NCBI GenBank assembly: GCA_013205365.1
Contig: JABMNC010000070.1
Location: 1-35,367 of the forward strand
Origin: Cryomorphaceae bacterium
Lineage (GTDB): Bacteria; Bacteroidota; Bacteroidia; Flavobacteriales; Schleiferiaceae
Direction: 5' to 3'
DNA: 35,367 nt
Part shown: positions 1 through 7,222 of the stretch, one piece after another
Position numbering within the stretch: position 1 is the first letter of the stretch
Layout of the letters: each line of letters starts with the position of its first letter
The notes under the pieces: model-generated
Seen by the model: only the letters and a program-made list of their open reading frames with translations
Told to the model about the DNA's origin: nothing
Database searches by the model: none
Made by a program: the position numbers and the translations under genes

Positions 1-37
1 GGAAGGGTTCGGGGCCTCAGAGCCCCAATCCATGGAC

Positions 38-859
38 TCATGGAAACATTGGAAACTTCCCAAAGTCGGGATCGCGCTTCTCTAAAAAGGCTTTTTTGCC
101 CTCTTGCGCCTCCTCCATGAGGTAGTACATCAAGGTGGCGTCTCCGGCAAACTCCATGAGTCCGCGCTGCCCGTCGAGCTCTGCATTGAGCCCGCGCTTA
201 ATCATTCGCAGAGCCATTGGGGAGAGCATCATCATCTGGCGGCACCAGTCTATCACTGTGGCTTCGAGGTCTTTGAGCGGAACCACTTTGTTCACCATGC
301 CCATGTCAAAGGCCTCTTGGGCGGTGTACTGTTGGCAAAGAAACCAAATTTCGCGTGCCTTCTTTTGACCCACGTGCCGCGCCAAGTAGCTCGAGCCAAA
401 ACCCGCATCAAAACTACCCACCCGCGGACCGGTCTGGCCAAATCGAGCATTGTCTGAAGCCACCGTAAGGTCGCAAACCACGTGCAGCACATGGCCCCCA
501 CCGATTGCGTAACCGTTGACCATGGCAAGTACCGGCTTGGGAATTTCGCGAATGCGCTTGTGAAGGTCGAGTACATTTAGGCGCGGAACGCCGTCTTCGC
601 CGACGTAGCCTCCAAGCCCTTTGACGTTTTGGTCTCCTCCGCTGCAAAAAGCCTTGTCGCCTTCGCCCGTGAGAACCACCACGCGGACGTCGCTGCGCTC
701 ACGGCAAATATCAAAGGCCTCAATCATCTGCGAATTGGTCTCTGGCCTAAAGGCGTTATAAACCTGCGGACGGTTGATGGTAACCTTGGCTATGCCCTCA
801 AAAAATTCAAATTTGATGTCGGAATAGTCCTTGATTGGGGTCCAGGCGATGTTTTTCAT
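38..859 (-). CDS. menB: 1,4-dihydroxy-2-naphthoyl-CoA synthase
   Basis: A crotonase-fold enzyme that closes the second ring of the menaquinone head group by Dieckmann-type cyclisation of o-succinylbenzoyl-CoA to DHNA-CoA in the cytoplasm. The protein (273 aa) shows the oxyanion-hole stretch GYAIGGGHVLH, the MenB-specific TGPRVGSFDAGFG, the GQKKAREIWFLC block and a C-terminus ending in KRDPDFGKFP, all very close to the E. coli enzyme as I recall it. The frame is open to 955, but homology begins at the ATG at 859 (MKNIAWTPIKDY), so I use that. It is the last visible gene of the men operon and starts 13 bases after the menD stop. I see no T-run terminator after it; a 5-bp GC stem lies at 11-26. 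Confidence 0.97.
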   Translation of the reverse strand: MKNIAWTPIKDYSDIKFEFFEGIAKVTINRPQVYNAFRPETNSQMIEAFDICRERSDVRVVVLTGEGDKAFCSGGDQNVKGLGGYVGEDGVPRLNVLDLHKRIREIPKPVLAMVNGYAIGGGHVLHVVCDLTVASDNARFGQTGPRVGSFDAGFGSSYLARHVGQKKAREIWFLCQQYTAQEAFDMGMVNKVVPLKDLEATVIDWCRQMMMLSPMALRMIKRGLNAELDGQRGLMEFAGDATLMYYLMEEAQEGKKAFLEKRDPDFGKFPMFP

Positions 860-872
860 AATGGGATCAAAA

Positions 873-2456
873 TTAGGCTCCAAAACGCCCCCTCCAGGCT
901 TTTTCTGAAGCATCCGGGTCGGTAAAAAGTTCCAATACGGTCGCGCCGGAATCACTAATGAACAAGGGCCAAGCAGCCTCTAATTCATCCAGATTGCTCG
1001 CGCTTCGGTAGCTAAATCCTTGATTCTCCGCGGATGCACCTACGCTTCGTCGGTGGCGAAAGCCGAAATTGCGGTCCAAGAGTCCGCTTGCCCGGGGACC
1101 CTCGATCCATTGAAAAATTTGCCCACCCTGGTTGTTGACCACTACTACCTTGAGGGCCGGGAGTGCATCATATGCCAGGCCTGCCCCGCCGTCGTATAAA
1201 AACGACAATTCGCCGGTGACCAAGATGGTGGGACGCTCGGAGGCCCACATGGCCCCCAAGGCAGTAGAGGTAATGCCGTCGATGCCGCTGACGCCGCGGT
1301 TGCCAAAATGCCGAATGCCCGGGGCGAAGAGGCCCTGACCCCATAAAAAGTTGGCATAGCGTATGGGCGTAGAGTTGCCCCAATGCAGGTCCCAACCCGA
1401 GCTAATTTTTTGGGCGATGGCCCGATGTACAGCCATGTCCTGCCAGCCCTCTGATGCCGGAGCACTGCGGCGGCGTGGCGCCCAAGGCGAACCCAAGTCG
1501 GGTGCCTCGGCAGCCAAAACCTTGAGTGCGTCGTAGGGATGGGCATAGCTGCGAGACAGCACCGAGCCAAACAGGTCAGGCAGGGGGTCGCGCGGGCCGA
1601 AAACCCAATGCTTGCAGCCTTTGAGCTTGGCCTTGGCATTTTTGGCCACCCAAGCGCCTCCGAGACTCACCACTGCATCGAAGTCAGGAATACCCAACTC
1701 CAGAGTGTCTTCGAGCTGCTCCGCCGCGTCGCTGGGCAGTTGGCTTAGGGGCTCCGCCGCAATCATCCAACCCTTGCGAGCCAGTTCACGCACCGCGGGT
1801 TCGGGATCGCCCCACGACGGGTTCCACTGACCGACCACCAGCAACGGGCGCTTGGCGTGGTGCACAAAATCGGGGAGCTCAAGGTTCAAAGGCTCGACTG
1901 CCAAAGGTTGATCGCCTAAGGGCCCAGCAGCTAGAGGCGCGATGGCTTCATAGAGCGGCTCAGCCATCGGAACGTTCAAGTGAACCGGCCCAAACCTTAG
2001 CGAGGCAAGGGCTTGATCCACCACCGCAGCATTCCATTCTAAGGTCTGGTTCAGGTTAAGCAGGCCTTTGCCGACAAGATGGTCGTCAAAAATCCGCTCT
2101 TGGCGAATGCTCTGACCCTGACCGTTGTCGATTAAAGCAGCAGGCCGGTCAGCCGTAACAACAAGCAGCGCAACCTGCTGGTAGAATGCTTCTGCAACCG
2201 CTGGCGCAAAATTCAGGGCCGCCGTACCGCTGGTGCAGACGGCAAAGGCAGGCTTGCCCGTGGCAATGGCGGCTCCGAGGGCCCAATGCGCGGCACTGCG
2301 CTCGTCAAGCAGCACCTGGTTTGGAGCCTCAAGCTCCTTAAAGGCTAGAACTAAGGGCGCGCAACGGCTGCCTGGCGAGGCCACCCACCCAGCCCAATCA
2401 TGGCGGGCAAAGCGATCGCGGAGCATTCCCGCTATTTGGGCAGAAGAAGTTTTCAC
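873..2456 (-). CDS. menD: SEPHCHC synthase (menaquinone biosynthesis, ThDP enzyme)
   Basis: This thiamine-diphosphate enzyme condenses isochorismate with 2-oxoglutarate to give SEPHCHC, the second step from chorismate to menaquinone. The 527-aa product has the three-domain layout of the ThDP decarboxylase fold. Visible pieces are the N-terminal pyrimidine-binding part (SPGSRCAPL, DERSAAHWALG, TSGTAALNF), a central domain, and the C-terminal ThDP part (NRGVSGIDG, then VVVNNQGGQIFQW). The start is taken as GTG at 2456, which overlaps the menF stop as GTGA; an open frame continues to a GTG/TTG-type codon at 2507, but those residues do not look conserved. Oddity: the Mg-ligand motif usually read as GDLS is GELS here, with a GAA codon at 1211-1209 (residue 416). 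Confidence 0.95.
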   Translation of the reverse strand: MKTSSAQIAGMLRDRFARHDWAGWVASPGSRCAPLVLAFKELEAPNQVLLDERSAAHWALGAAIATGKPAFAVCTSGTAALNFAPAVAEAFYQQVALLVVTADRPAALIDNGQGQSIRQERIFDDHLVGKGLLNLNQTLEWNAAVVDQALASLRFGPVHLNVPMAEPLYEAIAPLAAGPLGDQPLAVEPLNLELPDFVHHAKRPLLVVGQWNPSWGDPEPAVRELARKGWMIAAEPLSQLPSDAAEQLEDTLELGIPDFDAVVSLGGAWVAKNAKAKLKGCKHWVFGPRDPLPDLFGSVLSRSYAHPYDALKVLAAEAPDLGSPWAPRRRSAPASEGWQDMAVHRAIAQKISSGWDLHWGNSTPIRYANFLWGQGLFAPGIRHFGNRGVSGIDGITSTALGAMWASERPTILVTGELSFLYDGGAGLAYDALPALKVVVVNNQGGQIFQWIEGPRASGLLDRNFGFRHRRSVGASAENQGFSYRSASNLDELEAAWPLFISDSGATVLELFTDPDASEKAWRGRFGA

Positions 2457-3430
2457 CCAATAAGAACGCTTTCGAGCGTGCGAAGTTTTTGCTCGGTTTC
2501 TACCCACTCTCCTTCGGGGTCAGACTTGGCGGTAATTCCGCCGCCGGCATAGCCAAGAAGTCCGTCGGAACCCCATTCTACGCAGCGCAAGGTGACATAA
2601 AAAACCGACCGTTCTGGGCCTGACCAGCCAAAATAGCCCGAATAATTACGACGGTTGTAGCCCTCATGAAGGCGAATGAAGGCCTGCGACTGAGCCCGCG
2701 GAAGGCCGCCCACCGCGGGAGTTGGGTGCAGGGCCAATGCGACTTCCCAGGCACTAATGGTCGAATGGACTCCGGTAATGTGGCTGCACAAATGCTCTAC
2801 GGGGCCTGCCTGCAGTACTGTAGGTCCATCGATTTCGAGGGACTGCAGCCCGAGCGCTTGAAGCATTTGAACGATGTCTTTGGTGACCACGTGCTGTTCC
2901 TCCCGCTCCTTGAGGCCCCAAACGCCTTTACTTCCGAGCAGACGGGTACCAGCCAGAGACATGGTTCGCACAACCTGGCCCTGAACCTCGGTCAGGCACT
3001 CTGGAGTTGCACCCATCCAAATGCTTGCTCCCGGGGCACGGAGCAAAAAAACAGTGGCTCTGGGGTAGGCCTCAGAGAGGCGCTCAAAGGCCTCGAGGGG
3101 CTGCACCGAACTGCTCGGGTAGGCCCGAGTTCGAGACAAGACAACCTTCTCCACCACGCCGTCTAAGCAGGCCTGACGCGCCTGCTCGACAAGATGCCGG
3201 TAGTCTTCTTCGCTGTGGGAGTCCTGAGGAGCAATCGCAGGCAGCGGACTGCGCTCTAACGCCCCCGCGATCCAACGACGACCCTCTGGGCCTTCGCCCC
3301 GAGGAATGGCCTCAAACCGTTGCAGAAGTCCGCTAAACTGGGCGATGCCAAAGTTGCCGCTGTCGGAGGGTCGAAGTTCCCAAGCCTTCGGTGCAGAACC
3401 TGACTCGCGAATCAAGGCAAGCCCGCTCAC
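2453..3430 (-). CDS. menF: isochorismate synthase
   Basis: A chorismate-utilising enzyme of the anthranilate/isochorismate synthase superfamily that interconverts chorismate and isochorismate and feeds MenD, whose gene follows directly. The 325-aa product carries the whole family core in order: EKVVLSR with the catalytic-base lysine position of isochorismate synthases, GATPECL, SLAGTR, HLCSHITG, LHPTPAVGGLP and YAGGGITAKSDPEGEW with the Mg-binding acidic residues. It is shorter than E. coli MenF (about 430 aa) because the N-terminal part is reduced. The start codon is GTG at 3430, overlapping the menI stop as GTGA, and its own stop overlaps the menD GTG in the same way, which suggests translational coupling. 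EntC-type siderophore synthesis is the alternative, but the neighbours decide for menaquinone. Confidence 0.93.
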   Translation of the reverse strand: MSGLALIRESGSAPKAWELRPSDSGNFGIAQFSGLLQRFEAIPRGEGPEGRRWIAGALERSPLPAIAPQDSHSEEDYRHLVEQARQACLDGVVEKVVLSRTRAYPSSSVQPLEAFERLSEAYPRATVFLLRAPGASIWMGATPECLTEVQGQVVRTMSLAGTRLLGSKGVWGLKEREEQHVVTKDIVQMLQALGLQSLEIDGPTVLQAGPVEHLCSHITGVHSTISAWEVALALHPTPAVGGLPRAQSQAFIRLHEGYNRRNYSGYFGWSGPERSVFYVTLRCVEWGSDGLLGYAGGGITAKSDPEGEWVETEQKLRTLESVLIG

Positions 3431-3861
3431 TCGTGCTGCTTGTGCACCCGCGGCACAATCGCGTTGGTCATTTTTACAAACGTAACAAGCTTGCCCGCAT
3501 CGTCCACAACCCGAATTTCAAGCACATGGGTACTGCGCCCGCGGTGCAAAAAAGTGGCTGTTCCGTGTACAAACCCGGCTCGTGCACTGCGCACGTGGTT
3601 GGCCGCTATCTCGAGTCCAACGGCTACAAAATTCTGCGGGTCGTCCAAAAAAATCTGCGATGCTGCACTGCCAGCAGTCTCCGCAAGGGCCACCGTGGCT
3701 CCGCCGTGCAGCAGTCCGAGGGGCTGCATGTGCCCAGCAGTTACCGGCATGCGAACGGTCAGTGAGGACTCGGTCATGGCCATGTATTCGATCCCGAGGG
3801 TCTGCATCAACGTACCCTCGCGGCGGCGGTTCAGTTCGGCCAAAATTTCAGTGTGCGTCAT
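3427..3861 (-). CDS. menI: hotdog-fold acyl-CoA thioesterase, probable DHNA-CoA hydrolase
   Basis: A 144-aa hotdog-fold thioesterase. The block PLGLLHGGATVALAETAGS is the signature of the PaaI/YdiI/EntH branch, with the catalytic glutamate in LAET and the HGG turn. YdiI (MenI) of E. coli hydrolyses DHNA-CoA to free DHNA in menaquinone synthesis. The position as first gene of a menI-menF-menD-menB operon makes this role likely (inference from context plus motif). A general PaaI-like thioesterase is the alternative. The ATG at 3861 lies 6 bases from a promoter-like TATCTTTA box, so the transcript may be leaderless. The stop overlaps the GTG start of menF. Confidence 0.85.
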   Translation of the reverse strand: MTHTEILAELNRRREGTLMQTLGIEYMAMTESSLTVRMPVTAGHMQPLGLLHGGATVALAETAGSAASQIFLDDPQNFVAVGLEIAANHVRSARAGFVHGTATFLHRGRSTHVLEIRVVDDAGKLVTFVKMTNAIVPRVHKQHE

Positions 3862-3867
3862 GGCCCG

Positions 3868-3875
3868 TAAAGATA
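3868..3875 (-). promoter_or_regulatory. candidate -7 element of the men operon
   Basis: On the minus strand this reads TATCTTTA, one base off the Bacteroidota -7 consensus TAnnTTTG. It ends 6 bases before the menI ATG. No good TTG -33 element is visible. Confidence 0.45.
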
Positions 3876-3886
3876 GGCACCGACTA

Positions 3887-3894
3887 TACCTTTG
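3887..3894 (+). promoter_or_regulatory. candidate -7 element of the thrS operon
   Basis: TACCTTTG, an exact match to the Bacteroidota -7 consensus TAnnTTTG, 27 bases before the thrS ATG. It interleaves with the opposing menI box at 3868-3875, so the two divergent operons probably share one short promoter region of 60 bases. Confidence 0.6.
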
Positions 3895-3921
3895 CCTCTT
3901 AACTTCAGTCGTAGCGAAGCA

Positions 3922-5856
3922 ATGCTTACCATAACCCTCCCCGACGGCTCTGTCCGCTCCTATCCCGACGGTTCAACCGCCCTTCAGGTTGCCGAATCCA
4001 TAAGCCGCGGGCTCGCGCAAAACGCCCTCACTGCCAAGTGGAACGGGGAAAGCCTAGAACTCCATGAGGCTCTAAGCGGCAGCGGATCGCTCGTCTTCTT
4101 CACCTGGGACCAGCCCGAAGGCAAAACAGCATTTTGGCACTCCTCAGCCCACGTGCTGGCGCAGAGCATTCTGCACTTTTACCCCGATGCACTGCTCACC
4201 ATTGGTCCCGCTATTGAGAACGGATTTTACTACGACGTGGACTTTCGCGGAGCTGCATTTGGCGAAGGGGATTTTGAAAAGCTCGATAAGCAGATGCTCG
4301 AATTCGCTCGCGAAAAATCAGCGTTCTCGAAGCGGTCGGTTACTAAGGCTGAGGCTTTGACTGCCTATGCCCAAAATCCGTTTAAAACCGAGCTTATAGA
4401 GAACCTAGAAGACGGCAGCATCACGTTCTGCGACCACGCGGACTTCACCGACCTATGCCGTGGAGGGCATATTCCCAACACAGGCCTAATCAAGGCTATA
4501 AAAATTATGAAGGTGGCTGGCGCCTACTGGCGTGCCAACGACAAGAATCCCCAGCTCACTCGAGTCTATGGCGTGTCGTTCCCAAAGGCCAGCATGCTCG
4601 AGGAGCACCTCGCCCTGCTCGAAGAGGCCAAAAAACGCGACCACCGCAAACTAGGGCGCGAGCTAGAGCTTTTCACTTTTAGTCAAAAAGTTGGCCCAGG
4701 ACTGCCCCTGTGGTTGCCCAAAGGTGCCGCCCTGCGCGAGCGATTGGAGAACTTTTTGAAGGCTGCACAAAAAAAGGCGGGCTACCTGCCCGTAATCACG
4801 CCCCACATTGGGAGCAAGGAGCTTTATGTGCTTTCGGGCCACTATGAGAAGTACGGCAAGGATTCCTTTCAGCCTATTCACACCCCTGAAGAAGGCGAAG
4901 AGTACCTGCTCAAGCCAATGAATTGCCCGCACCACTGCGAAATTTATAAGTCTCAGCCTCGGTCCTACCGCGACCTGCCGCTTCGCTTTGCAGAGTTTGG
5001 AACGGTGTACCGCTACGAGCAAAGTGGCGAGCTTCACGGCCTGACCAGGGTGCGCGGATTCACCCAAGACGATGCCCACCTGTTTTGCACCCCAGACCAG
5101 CTCCTTGACGAGTTCTTGAAGGTCATTGACTTGGTGCTTTACATCTTTAAAACCCTTGATTTCCCGTCGTTTAAGGCGCAAGTAAGCCTGCGTGACCCGA
5201 ACAACCCGAGCAAGTATATCGGCAGTGCCGAAAACTGGGAAAAGGCCGAGAATGCCATTTTGGAGGCCGCGAAAATCAAGGAGCTTCCGCACGTTATTGA
5301 GTACGGAGAAGCCGCATTTTATGGCCCTAAGCTCGACTTTATGGTGCGCGATGCCATCGGCCGTGAATGGCAACTCGGAACCATACAAGTGGACTACAAC
5401 CTTCCGGAGCGCTTTGAGCTCGAGTACAAGGGAGCTGACAACGAGATGCACCGCCCGGTCATGATTCACAGAGCGCCCTTTGGATCCATGGAGCGTTTTG
5501 TAGCCGTTCTCATCGAGCATTGCGGCGGAAACTTCCCCCTTTGGCTGACCCCAGAGCAGGCGGTGGTTCTCCCGGTATCGGAACGTTTCAACGAGTATGC
5601 GCAACAGGTTGTGAGTCTGCTCGAAATGTCCGATATTCGCGCCCTCGTTGACGACCGGAATGAAAAGGTTGGTCGCAAAATCCGCGATGCGGAAATGCGT
5701 AAGGTCCCCTTCATGCTAGTGGTCGGCGAGAAAGAGCAGGAATCTCAAACTGTGTCGGTTCGCCGCCATGGAGAAGGAGACCTCGGAGCAGAGTCGCCCG
5801 CAGAATTTGTGGAGCGCATTCGTGCCGAGGTTGCCCAACGGCTAAGCGCTCTTTGA
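3922..5856 (+). CDS. thrS: threonine--tRNA ligase
   Basis: Charges tRNA-Thr and hydrolyses mischarged Ser-tRNA-Thr in the cytoplasm. The 644-aa length is typical for the full bacterial form. From the N-terminus: a TGS domain (MLTITLPDGSV), the editing domain with HSSAH (H73, H77) and CRGGH around residues 179-183, the class II catalytic core, and the anticodon-binding domain. The zinc ligands are visible as Cys335 in MNCPHHC, His386 in DDAHLF and His516 in IHRAPFG, matching C334/H385/H511 of E. coli. The frame opens at 3892, but the first ten residues are not homologous, so the ATG at 3922 is used. It leads the thrS-infC-rpmI-rplT operon. No T-box-like leader is present; the space upstream is only 60 bases. 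Confidence 0.98.
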   Translation: MLTITLPDGSVRSYPDGSTALQVAESISRGLAQNALTAKWNGESLELHEALSGSGSLVFFTWDQPEGKTAFWHSSAHVLAQSILHFYPDALLTIGPAIENGFYYDVDFRGAAFGEGDFEKLDKQMLEFAREKSAFSKRSVTKAEALTAYAQNPFKTELIENLEDGSITFCDHADFTDLCRGGHIPNTGLIKAIKIMKVAGAYWRANDKNPQLTRVYGVSFPKASMLEEHLALLEEAKKRDHRKLGRELELFTFSQKVGPGLPLWLPKGAALRERLENFLKAAQKKAGYLPVITPHIGSKELYVLSGHYEKYGKDSFQPIHTPEEGEEYLLKPMNCPHHCEIYKSQPRSYRDLPLRFAEFGTVYRYEQSGELHGLTRVRGFTQDDAHLFCTPDQLLDEFLKVIDLVLYIFKTLDFPSFKAQVSLRDPNNPSKYIGSAENWEKAENAILEAAKIKELPHVIEYGEAAFYGPKLDFMVRDAIGREWQLGTIQVDYNLPERFELEYKGADNEMHRPVMIHRAPFGSMERFVAVLIEHCGGNFPLWLTPEQAVVLPVSERFNEYAQQVVSLLEMSDIRALVDDRNEKVGRKIRDAEMRKVPFMLVVGEKEQESQTVSVRRHGEGDLGAESPAEFVERIRAEVAQRLSAL

Positions 5857-5864
5857 GCCGTTTA

Positions 5865-5900
5865 ATGAATTTAAATACTGAACCTTCTGAGGAACAATAA
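5865..5900 (+). other. short ORF overlapping the infC start region
   Basis: An ATG at 5865 opens an 11-codon ORF (MNLNTEPSEEQ) that stops at TAA 5898-5900. It sits 8 bases after the thrS stop, in a different frame from infC, and covers all plausible infC start codons (5875, 5878, 5887). It may be chance, a regulatory upstream ORF, or the true infC start if a +1 frameshift occurs. Only its position supports a role. Confidence 0.3.
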
Positions 5901-6450
5901 ACCTTCGGGTCCCCGTCAAGGGCGAGGCTACCGCGAGCCGGAAGCACTCCACAAGATTAACGAACACATTCGTGTTTCGACAGTCCGCCTCTTGAGGGAT
6001 GAGCAAGAACCCGTCGTCTTATCAGTGCGAGAAGCCCAGGCCTTGGCCGAAGCAGACGAGCTTGATTTGGTGATGATTGCCGAGAACGCCGATCCCCCTG
6101 TCTGCAAAATAATAGACTACAAGAAGTTCTTGTACGATCAAAAGAAGAAGCAGAAAGAAATCGCCGCCAGAGCACAAAAAGTGGTTGTCAAAGAGATCCG
6201 TTTCGGACCGCAAACTGACGACCACGATTACGAGTTCAAACTCAGGCACGCCCGTAAGTTTCTAGAGGAAGGAGCCAAGTTGAAGAGTTTTGTATTCTTC
6301 CGTGGACGCTCCATCATCTATAAAGAGCAAGGCGAACTGCTGCTGCTCCGATTGGCACAAGACGTTGCCGATTTGGGTAAAGTAGAAGCCCTACCCCACC
6401 TCGAAGGGAAGCGAATGTTCATTCTTATCGCTCCAACCAAAAAGAAATAG
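5875..6450 (+). CDS. infC: translation initiation factor IF-3, non-canonical start codon
   Basis: IF-3 binds the 30S subunit, prevents premature 50S joining and proofreads start-codon choice. Conserved blocks are HKINEHIRVSTVRLL at the N-domain start, ENADPPVCKIIDYKKFLY, KEIRFGPQTDDHDYEFKLRHA and GKRMFILIAPTKK. The first ATG/GTG/TTG in frame is TTG at 5992, but that lies inside the conserved N-domain and would remove KINEHIRV. The in-frame TAA at 5872-5874 bounds the gene upstream. The start must therefore be ATA 5875 (191 aa), CTG 5878 or CTG 5887 (187 aa), all of normal family length. Rare infC start codons are known in E. coli (AUU), where IF-3 represses its own synthesis, so autoregulation is likely here. 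The exact start is uncertain; I give the most upstream. Confidence 0.9.
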   Translation: MLNLLRNNKPSGPRQGRGYREPEALHKINEHIRVSTVRLLRDEQEPVVLSVREAQALAEADELDLVMIAENADPPVCKIIDYKKFLYDQKKKQKEIAARAQKVVVKEIRFGPQTDDHDYEFKLRHARKFLEEGAKLKSFVFFRGRSIIYKEQGELLLLRLAQDVADLGKVEALPHLEGKRMFILIAPTKKK

Positions 6451-6474
6451 TAGCCCCAATAAAAGATCTGTACC

Positions 6475-6669
6475 ATGCCTAAGATGAAGACCAAATCCAG
6501 CGCCAAGAAGCGATTCAAGCTTACGGGCACTGGTCAAATCAAGCGCAAACACGCTTTCAAGAGCCACATTCTTACCAAAAAAGCTACGGACCGCAAGCGC
6601 CGCCTTACCCATTCAACGTTGGTGCACGCCTCCGACATGAATTCGGTAAAGGAGATGCTCGTAATGTAG
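6475..6669 (+). CDS. rpmI: 50S ribosomal protein L35
   Basis: A small basic protein of the large ribosomal subunit, 64 aa, the usual length. It starts MPKMKTKSSAKKRF and contains the family pattern of alternating Lys/Arg with KRKHAFKSHILTKK. It follows infC by 24 bases in the classic infC-rpmI-rplT order and is followed by an unusually long 105-base gap before rplT. Confidence 0.97.
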   Translation: MPKMKTKSSAKKRFKLTGTGQIKRKHAFKSHILTKKATDRKRRLTHSTLVHASDMNSVKEMLVM

Positions 6670-6774
6670 TTTTTTGTTTTGTTATCTGGTTTAATTAACC
6701 CTGCGTAAGCGCCCCTAAGAGTCTGCCAAGTCTTATAAACTGAAGCAGTCCGCGCTACCAAAAATCTAGTAAAT
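6670..6774 (+). promoter_or_regulatory. rpmI-rplT spacer, possible L20 leader
   Basis: This 105-base gap is long for an otherwise tight operon. It begins with a T-rich stretch directly after the rpmI stop (positions 6669-6683) and later holds a small perfect stem, ACTG-AAG-CAGT. In several bacteria L20 represses its own operon by binding leader RNA that mimics 23S rRNA. I see no specific L20-site consensus here, so the role is only suggested by the spacing. Confidence 0.25.
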
Positions 6775-7119
6775 ATGCCTCGTTCAGTAAATAATGTAGC
6801 TTCTCGTGCACGCCGCAAGCGCGTGCTAAAAATGGCCAGAGGCTACTTTGGCCGCCGTAAAAATGTTTGGACGGTCGCCAAAAACGCCGTTGAAAAAGCC
6901 CTGGGTTACGCCTACCGTGACCGCCGTGCTAAGAAGCGCAACTTTCGCGCCCTTTGGATTACCCGCATCAACGCTGGTGCACGCATTCATGGAATGTCCT
7001 ACAGCCAGCTGATGGGCAAGCTTCACGCCAACAGCATTGAACTCAACCGCAAGGTTTTGGCCGACCTGGCCATGAACCATCCGGAGGCGTTCAAGTCGGT
7101 TGTTGACCGAGTAAAGTAG
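6775..7119 (+). CDS. rplT: 50S ribosomal protein L20
   Basis: An assembly-critical large-subunit protein that binds 23S rRNA domain II and often represses its own operon. The 114-aa product has the basic N-terminal extension (MPRSVNNVASRARRKRVLK), ARGYFGRRKNVWTVAKNAVEKALGYAYRDRR split over the long helix, and the globular part LWITRINAGARIHGMSYSQL. It is the last gene of the thrS operon and is followed after 17 bases by a strong hairpin terminator. Confidence 0.98.
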   Translation: MPRSVNNVASRARRKRVLKMARGYFGRRKNVWTVAKNAVEKALGYAYRDRRAKKRNFRALWITRINAGARIHGMSYSQLMGKLHANSIELNRKVLADLAMNHPEAFKSVVDRVK

Positions 7120-7136
7120 ATCCTTAACGACTTTAT

Positions 7137-7180
7137 AGAAGACCTTGGACCACGCAGGTGGTTCCTTGGTCTTCTTTGTA
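7137..7180 (+). terminator. intrinsic terminator after rplT
   Basis: AGAAGACC (7137-7144) pairs with GGTCTTCT (7168-7175), and inside it ACCAC (7149-7153) pairs with GTGGT (7158-7162) around a GCAG loop, separated by a small internal bulge. A T-rich tail (TTGTATT) follows. It ends the plus-strand thrS operon just before the convergent minus-strand ABC gene. Confidence 0.75.
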
Positions 7181-7222
7181 TTGAATACCACTCAAGGGAT
7201 TTGATGATTTCAGGGTGGCCTT

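Noticed and set aside
11..26. Small GC stem after menB
   Set aside because: Five base pairs without a T-run on the minus strand; it may be part of the next gene beyond the window.
4663..5604. 313-codon open frame antisense to thrS
   Set aside because: Shadow of thrS in a GC-rich genome, with no recognisable domain.
5992..6450. infC starting at TTG 5992
   Set aside because: It would cut into the conserved N-domain and remove KINEHIRVSTVRL, which is in frame upstream and clearly IF-3.
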